Shown here one piece after another: positions 1 to 9,314 of a stretch of 61,011 nt of DNA. The translations under genes and the position numbers were made by a program. The notes under the pieces were generated by a model that saw only the letters and a program-made list of their open reading frames with translations, made no database searches and was not told the DNA's origin. Position 1 is the first letter of the stretch, and each line of letters starts with the position of its first letter. Source of the DNA: JAGXLC01 sp964585385 (lineage in GTDB: Bacteria; Bacteroidota; Bacteroidia; Bacteroidales; UBA12077); assembly GCA_964585385.1 (NCBI GenBank), contig CAZPDP010000019.1, positions 1 through 61,011 on the forward strand, written 5' to 3'.

Positions 1-241
1 ACTTTATTCTTGTTATGGCGGAATGGGTTTGTCATTGTAAGTGCCTGATTTAACGAAGATATATAAAAATTTTATATATTTTGTTATTCAACCTTATATC
101 AAATTTAATGAAAATTCTGTTAGGTAATTCTCAATATAAAATTTTTTATGGTTGGATGAATATTTCTCTCCTTTAGTTTTATTCAATAGAACCAGGTATC
201 CTAAAAAGTACGGATAACATATATAAGTTGGGATTTTTTTA

Positions 242-249
242 TATATTTG
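242..249 (+). promoter_or_regulatory. Probable -7 box of the tRNA-Arg promoter
   Basis: TATATTTG matches the Bacteroidota -7 consensus TAnnTTTG and lies 25 bases before the tRNA. No convincing -33 TTG sits at the usual distance; a TTG at 228-230 is too close. The preceding 240 bases hold no gene, only AT-rich sequence with a small AT palindrome near 59-79. Confidence 0.45.
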
Positions 250-274
250 CAGGCACATTAAATAAAATACAAGC

Positions 275-348
<74 letters not shown>

Positions 349-352
349 CGAG

Positions 353-377
353 GCCTCAAGAAATTGAGGCTTTTTTT
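353..377 (+). terminator. Rho-independent terminator of tRNA-Arg
   Basis: GCCTCAA (354-360 region) pairs with TTGAGGC (364-370) across a short AAA-type loop and is followed by seven T residues (371-377). It lies five bases after the tRNA end. Confidence 0.85.
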
Positions 378-476
378 ATGTTCATAAAATTTTCAACCAA
401 CTACCATCATTTTCTGTTGTTATCTGTTAAATTGAAATTAAATCTTCAATAGGGAATATCGAATAATAAGATTTGC

Positions 477-484
477 TATTTTTG
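477..484 (+). promoter_or_regulatory. Probable -7 box upstream of the AsmA-family gene
   Basis: TATTTTTG fits TAnnTTTG and lies 27 bases before the ATG at 512, a typical distance for a short Bacteroidota leader. No matching -33 element is evident. Confidence 0.4.
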
Positions 485-511
485 GTATAATAAAACTAAA
501 TCCTAATCCCC

Positions 512-3331
512 ATGAAACGATTTTTCAGAATTATTCTAATGGTTGTTCTTGTCCTGGTAGCGTTGATGATAGTTATTCCTCTCATTTTCAAGGACGATAT
601 TATGAAGCAGAGCAAAATCCTGCTCAACGAAAAACTGGATGCCAAAGTCGAGTTTTCCGGTTTTAAATTATCTATGCTTAAACATTTTCCTGACCTGAGT
701 GTGGGCATTGAAAACCTCAGTGTTTCCGGAAAAGGCCAGTTTGAAAAGGACACGCTGGTCAGCTTTGATGCGTTTAGGGCTCGTGTGGATTTGATAAGTT
801 TAATCAAAAAAAACATAAAAGTGAAAGGGATTTACCTGGAAAAACCCCGGCTGAAAGCACGGGTGTCCCCGGACAGCTCGGTCAACTGGGATATTATGGC
901 TGCAGAAGCGGAAGAGGCGCCTGAAGAAGAAATAGATACCACGGCAGGAGAAACGGATTTTCGGGTAGATCTGAAGACTTTTGAAATAGTCGATGGAAAC
1001 ATAGTTTACAGCGACGAGGTTTCGGATATGTATACAGAGCTGAAAAACTTTAATTTCAAGCTGAATGGTGATTTAGGTGCCGACTCGTCCTACCTGGAAA
1101 TGAAGCTGGGCATTAAACCGGTCCTGGTAAAAATGGGGGCAGTCAAATACCTCAACGACGCTTCCCTTGATTTTTCAGCCGGTATAGGAGCAAACCTTGA
1201 AGCAGGAAGGTATCATTTCAAGGAAAACCAATTTGTCCTGAATGCGCTCAAGCTCAATTTTGACGGAATGGTTGAGATGCTGGAAGATGGTAAAATAACC
1301 ACAGACATTAAGTTCTTCACCAATAAAGCAAGCTTTAAACAATTGCTTTCTCTTGTTCCGGCAGTTTACAAAAAAGATTTCGCCGATGTTCAGGCAACAG
1401 GTAATCTATTACTGAACGGAAAGGTTTCCGGGTATTACCAGGATAGTATATTGCCCACTGTAGACGTGAATCTCATTGTTGAAAACGGTGTGTTCAGTTA
1501 CCCGGACTTGCCCAAAGAAGTGAGTAATGTTAATATCAGTCTGCAAACCTACTTTGACGGGGAAATACAGGATAATACCATTGTCAACCTCGAGAAATTT
1601 CACATGGAACTGGCCAACAACCCGTTTGATGCTTCCTTCAAAGTTACAACCCCAATGTCTGATCCGCAGGTCAGGGGTGGGGTAACCGGAAAAATACAAC
1701 TGGCAGACTTTTCCGATGTCATCCCAATGGAAGGGATAACACTCAAAGGTTTGATTGAGTCCGATTTTTCAATGGACGGACGCATGTCTATGATTGAACA
1801 GGAGCAATACGAGCAGTTCCAGGCCGAAGGAAGCATAAAAGTTACCGACCTGTTTTTCTCAGGTCCGGATATACCTGTACCTTTTGCCCTTGAGAATTCG
1901 GAATTTGTCTTCTCGCCACAGTATCTCGAACTGAAAAGCTTTAACTCAAAAATAGGGGACAGCGATTTACAGGCCAGGGGTAAAATCGAAAATTACCTGG
2001 CTTATGCCCTCAAGGATGGAACGCTCCGGGGAGATTTTTCTGTAACTTCTGGTTATTTCAATGCCAATGAGTTCCTGACCGAATCAGAAAGAGAGGAAGA
2101 GGAAGTCGATACCATCGAAGCAGAAATGGAACTGTTTGAAGTACCGGAAAGAATTGACTTCAAACTGGACAGCCGTTTTGACCATATAATCTACGATAAA
2201 ATGGACATGACCGATGCCGGCGGAACGATTTTGGTGAGGGATGAGGCTGTTTACCTGGATGGCTTTGGCATGAACCTGTTTAATGGTTCGCTTAAGGCGA
2301 ATGGGGAATACAATACCCAGGAAGCTGAAAATCCCTATGTCAGCTTTGATTTTGAGGTGAATGACCTGAAGGTGGAATATGCCATGCGCTCTTTTTCTAT
2401 GCTTGATACGCTGGTACCCATCCTGAGAAATACGACAGGTAATATCTCGCTTGACCTGGAATATATGAGCGGATTGTATCAGAATATGGAACCTGAAATT
2501 GAAACAGCCACAGGCTATGGCCAGTTTCGCAGCGAGAGACTGGTTCTGGCAGGAAGTAAATCGTTGAGTTCAATCCTTACTAAACTGAAACTGACAAAAG
2601 ATGAAAAACAGGTGGTTAAAGACATTAAGGTTGACTTTGAACTGAAGGAAGGCCGGGTATTTGTTGAACCCTTTGATGTTACAGTTAGCAAGATTGATAT
2701 GACTATATCCGGCTCACAGGGAATTGACAAGACCATGGATTACATTATTGATATGAAAATACCTAAAGGAAAACTTGGTCAGGCTGCTGATGAGGCCATT
2801 AGCTCATTGCTTTCAAGCGCTACCGGTAAAGACATGAGTATTGAAACAAGTAAAACAATCAATGTGAAATCCAATCTTACCGGAACCTATGATGACCCGA
2901 AAGTTAGCCTGATGTTTGGTGAAGGAGAAGGAGAGGAGTCTACTGTGAAAGAGCAGGTTAAAGAAACTGTGAAAGAGGAAATTGATAAGAAAAAAGAAGA
3001 AGTAAAGGATAAAGCCAGGGAAGAAGCGTCTAAAAGAGCTGAGCAAATCGTGGAGGAAGCTGAAAAACGAGCCCGGCAGATACGTGCAGAAGCCCGGCGT
3101 ACAGCAAAAAAAATACGGGAAGAGGGCGATAAAAAAGCGGAAAAAGTGATAGAGGAAGCCGAAGGGAAGAACTTCCTGGTAAAGAAAGCTGCAGAGGAAT
3201 CCGCTAAAAAAATTAGGCAGGAAGCCGAGAAAAGAGCAGACCAGGTGGTGGCAGAAGCTGACAAAAAAGCCGACCAGATAGTGGAGGAGGCCAGGGAAAA
3301 GGCAGAGAAAATAAAGAATGAAAACAAATAA
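512..3331 (+). CDS. AsmA-family envelope protein with a C-terminal hendecad-repeat helix
   Basis: A 939-residue protein. Residues about 5-27 form one N-terminal membrane anchor. It is followed by the AsmA N-terminal signature (KLDAKVEFSGFKLS, then HFPDLSVGIENLSV) and a long beta-rich body with an AsmA C-terminal-type region around 550-790. AsmA/YhdP/TamB relatives span the periplasm and are linked to phospholipid transport to, and homeostasis of, the outer membrane. Residues about 807-939 are Lys/Glu/Ala rich, and 841-939 divide into nine consecutive 11-residue units (for example KRAEQIVEEAE, KRADQVVAEAD). That tail is not part of the usual AsmA architecture. The gene is monocistronic, between tRNA-Arg and a terminator shared with rplS. 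Family assignment is firm; the precise role is inferred. Confidence 0.85.
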   Translation: MKRFFRIILMVVLVLVALMIVIPLIFKDDIMKQSKILLNEKLDAKVEFSGFKLSMLKHFPDLSVGIENLSVSGKGQFEKDTLVSFDAFRARVDLISLIKKNIKVKGIYLEKPRLKARVSPDSSVNWDIMAAEAEEAPEEEIDTTAGETDFRVDLKTFEIVDGNIVYSDEVSDMYTELKNFNFKLNGDLGADSSYLEMKLGIKPVLVKMGAVKYLNDASLDFSAGIGANLEAGRYHFKENQFVLNALKLNFDGMVEMLEDGKITTDIKFFTNKASFKQLLSLVPAVYKKDFADVQATGNLLLNGKVSGYYQDSILPTVDVNLIVENGVFSYPDLPKEVSNVNISLQTYFDGEIQDNTIVNLEKFHMELANNPFDASFKVTTPMSDPQVRGGVTGKIQLADFSDVIPMEGITLKGLIESDFSMDGRMSMIEQEQYEQFQAEGSIKVTDLFFSGPDIPVPFALENSEFVFSPQYLELKSFNSKIGDSDLQARGKIENYLAYALKDGTLRGDFSVTSGYFNANEFLTESEREEEEVDTIEAEMELFEVPERIDFKLDSRFDHIIYDKMDMTDAGGTILVRDEAVYLDGFGMNLFNGSLKANGEYNTQEAENPYVSFDFEVNDLKVEYAMRSFSMLDTLVPILRNTTGNISLDLEYMSGLYQNMEPEIETATGYGQFRSERLVLAGSKSLSSILTKLKLTKDEKQVVKDIKVDFELKEGRVFVEPFDVTVSKIDMTISGSQGIDKTMDYIIDMKIPKGKLGQAADEAISSLLSSATGKDMSIETSKTINVKSNLTGTYDDPKVSLMFGEGEGEESTVKEQVKETVKEEIDKKKEEVKDKAREEASKRAEQIVEEAEKRARQIRAEARRTAKKIREEGDKKAEKVIEEAEGKNFLVKKAAEESAKKIRQEAEKRADQVVAEADKKADQIVEEAREKAEKIKNENK

Positions 3332-3343
3332 ATCTCAAAAAAA

Positions 3344-3370
3344 AATCCCGGTCGCGAAACCGGGATTTTT
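3344..3370. terminator. Bidirectional terminator between the AsmA gene and rplS
   Basis: AATCCCGGT (3344-3352) and ACCGGGATT (3359-3367) form a 9-bp stem with a 6-base loop, flanked by an A-run on the left and a T-run on the right. It can therefore stop both convergent genes. Confidence 0.9.
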
Positions 3371-3389
3371 TTTATATCTGTAAAACTTT

Positions 3390-3743
3390 TTAAACTCTTC
3401 GTTCTTTAATTTTCGACTTAGCTTTCTTACCTGTAAGACCCCGAAGATAAAAGATTTTAGCTTTTTTGACTTTACCTCGTTTCTTCACTTCGATTCCTGC
3501 AATATTGGGTGAATGTAAAGGGAAAACTCTTTCCACACCTATACCACTTGACATTTTTCTTACTGTAAAGGTTTCAGAAAGCCCTTCTCCTTTGCGCTGT
3601 ATTACAATACCCTGGAAATCCTGGATTCTTTCTTTAGTTCCTTCCTTAATTTTATAGTGTATTGCAACAGTATCGCCTGCTCTGAACTCAGGAATCTTGT
3701 TCTGAGTTGTAAATTCTTTTTCAACTTCTTTCATTAAGTCCAT
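3390..3743 (-). CDS. rplS: 50S ribosomal protein L19
   Basis: A 117-residue protein with the L19 sequence throughout: PEFRAGDTVAIHYKIKEG, IQDFQGIVIQRKG, the SSGIGVERVFPLHSP core, and KRGKVKKAKIFYLR near the C terminus. L19 sits at the 30S-50S interface of the large subunit. The start is set at the ATG at 3743 (MDLMKEVEK), because the longer frame would begin at a TTG two codons upstream. It stands alone, without the rpsP-rimM-trmD neighbours seen in many other phyla, and is followed by a shared terminator. Confidence 0.97.
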   Translation of the reverse strand: MDLMKEVEKEFTTQNKIPEFRAGDTVAIHYKIKEGTKERIQDFQGIVIQRKGEGLSETFTVRKMSSGIGVERVFPLHSPNIAGIEVKKRGKVKKAKIFYLRGLTGKKAKSKIKERRV

Positions 3744-4314
3744 GACCAATAACTTATTTTAGATGTTTTTATTTCTTATTTAACAGGGCGCAATATTACA
3801 AATATTTTTTCAGATAAAACAACATTTTCTGAAATTTCTTGTTTGGTTATTCTTACATTTTTAAGCATAACTCTGTTTCTGTTGAGATTATTATGCCAAT
3901 AAGCTAATTAAGGTCAATGATTTGTATCTCTTCTGTTTATCCTTCCAATACAGCCAGGTTTTCCTTATATTTTTAACATTTCTTAGTCCTTGTTCATAGT
4001 TCTTTCAATGCGGAATTTAATCGTAACATTCTGAGACATGGTTGATATTTGGCTATAACTCTCTTTGTGGTTGATTTGTGTCTTCGTGCCGTGGCAGAAA
4101 GAGAATGCCACTAAGGCTCTAAAAATCAAAGATACACAAAGGAAGAAGTAATAATATTTTAGTTATCAACCATATATTAGAGTCTTACCTCTTTAAAAAT
4201 CAGTCCAATCCATTCTATTCTTCTTCCAGGCTCCAGGTTACTTCTGTTCTTTACCTGCTTCGGTAAATTGCCGGTTAACTTCTTATTACGGAGTATAGGG
4301 TTTAAAAAGTAAAA
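3744..4314. other. Gene-free region with a decayed long hairpin
   Basis: About 570 bases without a convincing gene. The only clear structure is an imperfect inverted repeat at 4063-4142. A left arm beginning CTTTGTGG and ending GTGGCA (4063-4096) faces a right arm running from TGCCACTAAGG to ACACAAAGG (4106-4142). Hairpins of this CTTTGTGT.../...TTAGTGGCA type are, from memory, common between genes in Bacteroidota. A reading frame at 4177-4431 (minus) was judged spurious. Confidence 0.5.
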
Positions 4315-4339
4315 GAGGCCGGTCCATTCGACCAGCCTC
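4315..4339 (-). terminator. Rho-independent terminator of the C69 peptidase gene
   Basis: On the minus strand GAGGCTGGTC and GACCGGCCTC form a 10-bp stem with one mismatch around a 5-base loop. A T-rich run (TTTTACTTTTT, 4304-4314) follows. It lies about 45 bases after the stop codon at 4385. Confidence 0.7.
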
Positions 4340-4348
4340 AATATTATT

Positions 4349-4374
4349 CGTGAGCGAAAATCGCTCAATTTGGG
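4349..4374. repeat. Solo end of the inverted-repeat element seen at 20008-20221
   Basis: Read on the minus strand it begins CCCAAATTGAGCGATTTTC, closely matching both ends of the element after hemG. It contains the small palindrome GAGCGA-AAA-TCGCTC and lies between the C69 stop codon and its terminator. Confidence 0.45.
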
Positions 4375-4384
4375 TTGTAAATTA

Positions 4385-6097
4385 TTAATGTCCGTCACCT
4401 GGAACTTTGAATTTATCTCCTGTTTCTTCAATAAGTTGTTTGTACCAGTCTTCGCTGTATCCGGGCTGTTTTAGCTTCACGACACCTGTTCCGTTTGTTT
4501 TGAATTTACGGCCTTCGGTGGGTTTCACATTGCCGTCAACAAATTTCATGAACAACCACTGGTAAAATTTTTTCCAGTTGTGAACAAGATTGTTGGCGTT
4601 ATCCACGGAGAAAGCAGTTAAGAATTCATGCGCTTTTTCTTTGTCTTCGTTAAACATCTTTTTGGCTTTTTGGTCAACCATGGATGTATATTCAACAAAC
4701 CGCTCTTCCAGTTTTTGCTGGTAGTCGTGGATGTAGGGATGAATCAGGTTGTAACGTGTGTAAGCAAGGTTGGATACCTGGTTAAAAATCCAGAATGCGG
4801 CATTGTCTGACCATTCCATCATGGAACCGTTTCCTTTTTTGAAGGTTTCGGGTGATTCGGTCATGCCTGCGTAAAGCGGTGTATATACAGTGCTTGCAGC
4901 ATCATCTACGCTGAACCATAGGATTCCACCCACTGCATCTGGCAACCAGTTTCTTGACTGGGATACAAAGGAGAAACCTGTTTGTTGGGTCGCGGTAGCT
5001 CTTTCATTGCAATACGTTTGTCCATCCACTTCCCATGTAAGAGGTCTCCAGCGGTAAGGTTTGTCAAACGGACCGGCGCCGAAATCTTTTCTCATATCCA
5101 GTTCTGTGCCCTCGAGGTGGTCTCTCATGAAATTCATTAGGTCTCTTTGAGAGACTTTTTTATTGGGCTTAATCCAGAGAGGCATTCTGTTGTCCAGTTC
5201 ATGACCTTTTACATACTCCATGTATTGATCCATATCGTCATGTACCTCTTTGAAGAACGACCAAACACGAACTTCACAGAAACGGGCTCCGCCAAAAGTC
5301 ATAGGAGCATACGTGTCAGAAAAACTGAAATCTTTGTCTTTTCCATCGTAGAAACCTTTATCACGAGCAAACGAAATTACATCATCAGCATAAACAGTAG
5401 TTACTTCAGGATTGAAGATATCGTCTATGTTACTGAATGTAATGCTTTCTTTTTTATTTGCCAGTGGGAAAGTGCGAATTCTTGCCTGGTTAGCGTGACC
5501 GGAAACGTAACCATCGGGTATTTGACGGGCCACCCATACAGCGCCTTTATCTTCAGGACCTTTTCCAATTATTTCAAGAATCCATACTTCATTGGGATCG
5601 GAAATAGAAAACGATTCACCGGTACTATAATATCCATACTTATCAACAAGGGTGGTCATTACTTTGATAGCTTCCCTTGCAGATTTTGCCCGCTGAAGAG
5701 TTATATACATAAGGCTGCCATAGTCAATGATAGCGTTCGTATCTTTAACAGCAAGTTCTTCTCTTCCACCGTAAGTGGTTTCACCAATACTTACCTGGTG
5801 CTCGTTCATGTTGCCTACCACACGGTAAGTATGATTTGCTTGTTTAATTTGACCCAGGAATTTACCTGTGTCCCATTCGTAGACATCCAGCATGGTTCCT
5901 TCCGGGTAATCGGCTGCAGGCCAGAAATACAGTTCTCCAAAAAGAACATGTGAATCAGCTGCATAGGTGATCATAGTTGAACCATCTGTGGATGCACCCT
6001 TGGTAATCAGGAAATTGGTGCAGGCCTGGCTGTTCAGATTAAAAAGAAACAGGCTTAAAAATGCGCTAAGTGCAATTGCTTTTAGTTTTGTTTTCAT
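4385..6097 (-). CDS. C69 family dipeptidase (secreted Ntn hydrolase)
   Basis: 570 residues, matching the PepD/U34 dipeptidase family (MEROPS C69). It has an N-terminal hydrophobic signal of about 24 residues, then SQACTNFLITKGAS, with Cys26 expected to become the N-terminal nucleophile after cleavage. Family landmarks include the MNEHQVSIGETT block, GESFSISDPNEVWILE, and VSGHANQARIRTF. The enzyme is expected to cleave dipeptides in the periplasm or outside the cell. The gene is monocistronic, with its own terminator and no linked transporter. Family call is strong; substrate range is unknown. Confidence 0.92.
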   Translation of the reverse strand: MKTKLKAIALSAFLSLFLFNLNSQACTNFLITKGASTDGSTMITYAADSHVLFGELYFWPAADYPEGTMLDVYEWDTGKFLGQIKQANHTYRVVGNMNEHQVSIGETTYGGREELAVKDTNAIIDYGSLMYITLQRAKSAREAIKVMTTLVDKYGYYSTGESFSISDPNEVWILEIIGKGPEDKGAVWVARQIPDGYVSGHANQARIRTFPLANKKESITFSNIDDIFNPEVTTVYADDVISFARDKGFYDGKDKDFSFSDTYAPMTFGGARFCEVRVWSFFKEVHDDMDQYMEYVKGHELDNRMPLWIKPNKKVSQRDLMNFMRDHLEGTELDMRKDFGAGPFDKPYRWRPLTWEVDGQTYCNERATATQQTGFSFVSQSRNWLPDAVGGILWFSVDDAASTVYTPLYAGMTESPETFKKGNGSMMEWSDNAAFWIFNQVSNLAYTRYNLIHPYIHDYQQKLEERFVEYTSMVDQKAKKMFNEDKEKAHEFLTAFSVDNANNLVHNWKKFYQWLFMKFVDGNVKPTEGRKFKTNGTGVVKLKQPGYSEDWYKQLIEETGDKFKVPGDGH

Positions 6098-6144
6098 AAG
6101 ACATTATTTATTTAAATTAACTATTAACGATTATTTGTTGAATT

Positions 6145-7287
6145 TTATTGGTACATCAATTCTGCAATTTTTTCCCTGTCTTCATCTGATAGTTTGTGAA
6201 CTATACCGTCCACCTGATTTCGAATCATCAGATTCAGGATTTCCTCTTTCTTGTCTTTTCCAATACGAATATCTTCAAGATTAACAGGGCAGCCGATAGA
6301 CTGGAAAAATTCAGTTAAACGGCTTATGGTATCTTCCGGGGTTTTTGTTCCGAAAAGATGTTCACCTAATTTGGTTATACGGTCGGGGATTCTTTCTTTC
6401 TGCATTTTCATCCAGGCTAGTGAGGCAATGGTCAATGTAGCTCCATGTGGTGTATCATACAGGTAAGATAGAATATGTCCTATTGCATGAACACCCCAGT
6501 CGCCAATAGTTTTCCCGTATGCTGTCAACCCGTTGAGTGCATTCGTTGCTGCCCACATAATGTTGGCCCGGTATTCGTAGTTTTCCGGTTCGTTTATTAC
6601 CAAAGGACCGTATTCCATTGCTTCTTTACATATCGCTTCAGCAAAGCGGTCGGACAGGGAAGCCGTTCCGCCACCAAAAAAGGATTCAAATGTATGGGCC
6701 ATTAAGTCGGCTACACCATAAGCTGTATAATCCCTGGGTACAGAATATGTGAACTGGGGATCAAGAAAAGAGTGTTCAGGATAATTGAGTTCATGAACAA
6801 GCCCTGTTTTCTCTTTGGTGCCATGATTTTGCAGCACAGCTGCACCATTCATTTCTGAGCCGGTTGCTGCCAGGGTTAATACATTGACTAACGGGATTTT
6901 GGTTTTAGGTTCCACTTTTCGCTTCATCAGTTCCCAGGCATCAACCTTGTTGGCCAGGCTGAGCGAAGTAATTTTCGCACTGTCCAGAACACTTCCCCCT
7001 CCAACAGAAAGGACAACGTTCACATTGTTTTGGGAACCTTTTTCCGTGGCCTTGTATACATCATCCACCACGGGATTCGATTTAATCCCCGCATATTCAG
7101 TAACTTCAGCTTCAATGGCATTGAGTTGCTCAATAATCATGTCATAGATACCATTCTTTTTAATGGAACCTTTTCCATACATGAAAAGAACTCTTCTGCC
7201 AAATTGCGAAATTACTTCTCCTAAATTATCTGTGACATTTTTCCCAAAGTGAAGTTTTGTTGGGTTATAGGCTGTAAAATTTTCCAT
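6145..7287 (-). CDS. Iron-containing alcohol dehydrogenase (YqhD/BdhA-like)
   Basis: 380 residues from the ATG at 7287 (MENFTAYNPTKLHFGKN), the normal family N terminus. Ten extra upstream codons were excluded because a probable -7 box (7316-7323) places the transcript start inside them. The nucleotide-binding motif GGGSVLDSAK is intact, followed by ATGSEMNGAAV. The metal-ligand region is recognisable in DLMAHTFESFF and GVHAIGHILSYLYDTPHG. YqhD-type enzymes are NADPH-dependent reductases of aldehydes, used in fermentation or in detoxifying reactive carbonyls. No pathway partner is adjacent, so the physiological substrate is open. Confidence 0.9.
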   Translation of the reverse strand: MENFTAYNPTKLHFGKNVTDNLGEVISQFGRRVLFMYGKGSIKKNGIYDMIIEQLNAIEAEVTEYAGIKSNPVVDDVYKATEKGSQNNVNVVLSVGGGSVLDSAKITSLSLANKVDAWELMKRKVEPKTKIPLVNVLTLAATGSEMNGAAVLQNHGTKEKTGLVHELNYPEHSFLDPQFTYSVPRDYTAYGVADLMAHTFESFFGGGTASLSDRFAEAICKEAMEYGPLVINEPENYEYRANIMWAATNALNGLTAYGKTIGDWGVHAIGHILSYLYDTPHGATLTIASLAWMKMQKERIPDRITKLGEHLFGTKTPEDTISRLTEFFQSIGCPVNLEDIRIGKDKKEEILNLMIRNQVDGIVHKLSDEDREKIAELMYQ

Positions 7288-7315
7288 AAATAAATACTTA
7301 AATATCCGAATTGAC

Positions 7316-7323
7316 AAATTTAG
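7316..7323 (-). promoter_or_regulatory. Probable -7 box of the alcohol dehydrogenase gene
   Basis: Read on the minus strand this is TAAATTTG, matching TAnnTTTG. It would start transcription about 20 bases before the ATG at 7287 and helps exclude the longer reading frame. Confidence 0.45.
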
Positions 7324-7386
7324 AATTTTTTCAAAACGGTTTTGATTATCTTATAATAAATCTTAACAATTTTAGTAAAAATGGAG

Positions 7387-8451
7387 TTAAATGGTGTGAA
7401 TGATTCCGCCTGAAGTGTCCTTTGGAGCACCGGTTGAAGAACCCAGGCAGTTTGGTTTGTTTTTAATTTTTAATACTCCCATAAATGCAAAAATCAGCGC
7501 CTCTTTAAATTCGATGAGTTTTTTTTCAGGCAATATCAGAAGGTTCTTATTGTTTGCCTTAATTCTTTCTATGAGAAAAGGGTTGAGAGCTCCGCCTCCT
7601 GTTGTAAATATCTTTTTTTCGTGGGTTGACTGAATAGAGTTTCCTATTTGTAACGCAATATGCTCGTAAACTGTTCGAAGTTTGTCATTTATGGAAAGTT
7701 CGTCTTTTTCAAGAAGAGGGAGGAACTGTTTTTCCAGCCAGGTGTCTCCAAGCGACTTGGGAGGGACTTTTTTATAGAAGTCAAGATTGTTTAATTCATT
7801 TAGCAGCGATGGGTTAACTGTTCCCTTTTTAGCCATTTCACCATTATAATCAATAGCTTCGCCTGCTTTACGGCTCAGATAATTTATGGCTTTGTTTACC
7901 GGGCAGATATCAAAAGCAATTCGCTTACCATTTTGTTCAAAAGATATATTGCTGTAACCACCCAGGTTCAGACAATAGGTATAATCCCCGAATAGATATT
8001 TGTCCCCTACAGGAACCAGAGGAGCCCCTTGTCCGCCCAGGGCAACATCCATTGTTCTGAAATCTGATATTGTGGGTATATTTGTAACAGCAGCTATATG
8101 TGCGCCACTGCCTATTTGAGATGTGTAGTAATTACCGGGATTGTGAAAGGCTGTGTGGCCGTGGGAAGCTATATAATCAATTTTCTTAATGGCATATTTT
8201 TTTATAAACTGGTTAACGGCCTCCCCAATAAAAACGCCCAGGTCTTTATCCAGTTTAACAAATTCTTCGGCCAGCAAATTTGGTATAAGCTGTAATTTTT
8301 CTTTTAAATGTTCCGGAAATGAAATAGTTTCAGCTTCAGGGATATTGTATTCCCATTTATCCTCTGTTCTGTGAAAGTCACAATATGCAATGTCCAGTCC
8401 ATCAAGAGACGAACCGGACATTATTCCAATCATTTTATACGCTATACTCAA
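7387..8451 (-). CDS. anmK: Anhydro-N-acetylmuramic acid kinase
   Basis: 354 residues. The N-terminal phosphate-binding motif MIGIMSGSSLDGLDIAYCDF, IASHGHTAFHNPG, and the C-terminal TTGGGALNPFLIERI are diagnostic of AnmK. The enzyme converts 1,6-anhydro-MurNAc, released by lytic transglycosylases, to MurNAc-6-phosphate during peptidoglycan recycling. The start is uncertain. The long frame uses TTG at 8451 (MSIAYK...), which preserves the usual six or so residues before the motif; an ATG at 8433 would start directly at MIGIM. It follows the gene at 8457-9143 by only 5 bases, so the two are probably cotranscribed. Confidence 0.93.
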   Translation of the reverse strand: MSIAYKMIGIMSGSSLDGLDIAYCDFHRTEDKWEYNIPEAETISFPEHLKEKLQLIPNLLAEEFVKLDKDLGVFIGEAVNQFIKKYAIKKIDYIASHGHTAFHNPGNYYTSQIGSGAHIAAVTNIPTISDFRTMDVALGGQGAPLVPVGDKYLFGDYTYCLNLGGYSNISFEQNGKRIAFDICPVNKAINYLSRKAGEAIDYNGEMAKKGTVNPSLLNELNNLDFYKKVPPKSLGDTWLEKQFLPLLEKDELSINDKLRTVYEHIALQIGNSIQSTHEKKIFTTGGGALNPFLIERIKANNKNLLILPEKKLIEFKEALIFAFMGVLKIKNKPNCLGSSTGAPKDTSGGIIHTI

Positions 8452-8456
8452 CTTTG

Positions 8457-9143
8457 CTAGTCCTTATAAGTTTCCACCAAATTATCGACCGCTAATTGAT
8501 ACAATTCAAACAGGCTTTCCTGCTCCTTGTCAACGTCTTTGGGTTTATCCGGGAGGTCGCTGTTTTTTGCCAGTGTTCTGAAGAACCTTTCATTTACCTC
8601 AAAAGGTTTGTAAGCTACTTTTGTTCCATTCCATCTGTCCGCCGGAATGATTCCTTCATTATTGAAGACTGTCACATCAATGGTAATGACCGGAAAAGTT
8701 ATATCTCCCCTTAGTTTTGGATCATTCTTCTTTTTTTCTTTGGTTTTGCTGTCTATCTCAATTTTTACCTTCAAGTAAAAACGGGAATCGCCAATGCGCA
8801 AAATTTTATTGATGTTGGATTTCGGATAGCCGAATTCATCGTATTTGACTTCCTGCGTAAAGCTGCTGATCGGGATAATGCCAATTTCAATATTTTTTTC
8901 AAGCTCTTCAGCTAAATGGTAGTAGAAATGATGAACCATCAAAGCCTTCAGTTTATCATCGGCATCTTTGTTGTGAACTTCAGCTTTCCTGATGAATTTC
9001 TTTACCGGTTTCATATCTTTTCTGAATTCATCAGTGATTTCCAGTTCATAATAAATAAGGGCAAACTGTTTGTTAGCAAAATTTTGTGCACTGACATTCA
9101 AGGCTGCAAATACTATAAGTGTAATAATTAATAAATATTTCAT
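8457..9143 (-). CDS. Secreted protein of unknown function
   Basis: 228 residues from the ATG at 9143 (or the adjacent ATG at 9146). The longer frame adds 45 residues that lack coding character, whereas MKYLLIITLIVFAALNVSAQ is a clean signal peptide ending in an Ala-X-Ala-type site. The mature part is Lys/Glu rich, with a repeated beta-like stretch (RFYLKVKIEIDSKTKE, FPVITIDVTVFNNEG) and no recognisable catalytic motif. It is probably cotranscribed with anmK (5-base gap), which suggests but does not prove an envelope role. Function is not recognised. Confidence 0.7.
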   Translation of the reverse strand: MKYLLIITLIVFAALNVSAQNFANKQFALIYYELEITDEFRKDMKPVKKFIRKAEVHNKDADDKLKALMVHHFYYHLAEELEKNIEIGIIPISSFTQEVKYDEFGYPKSNINKILRIGDSRFYLKVKIEIDSKTKEKKKNDPKLRGDITFPVITIDVTVFNNEGIIPADRWNGTKVAYKPFEVNERFFRTLAKNSDLPDKPKDVDKEQESLFELYQLAVDNLVETYKD

Positions 9144-9314
9144 CATTGATGTGTTTAGTTCTAACAAAATTAATAATAATTTTAACACAAATACTACACC
9201 AAAAACAAATTCCATGAAATTCAGAACTCCTGTTTTTGGTTGTAAGGATATAAAATCTTCGGCGACTAAATACCTGAACAAAACAAAAAGTTAACCCAAA
9301 AAAACAGATTCAGT

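Noticed and set aside
228..249. Complete -33/-7 promoter before tRNA-Arg
   Set aside because: The TTG at 228 is only 11 bases from the -7 box, shorter than the usual spacing, so only the -7 box is reported.
2887..3327. 146-codon minus-strand Ser/Ala/Phe-rich frame
   Set aside because: It is the antisense of the Lys/Glu/Ala hendecad tail of the AsmA-family gene; repetitive codons keep the opposite frame open.
4177..4431. 84-codon minus-strand frame
   Set aside because: It overlaps the end of the C69 gene in another frame, spans the terminator hairpin and repeat end, and has no recognisable protein features.
5147..5953. 268-codon plus-strand frame
   Set aside because: It lies wholly opposite the C69 peptidase gene, whose family motifs are intact; it is an antisense shadow.
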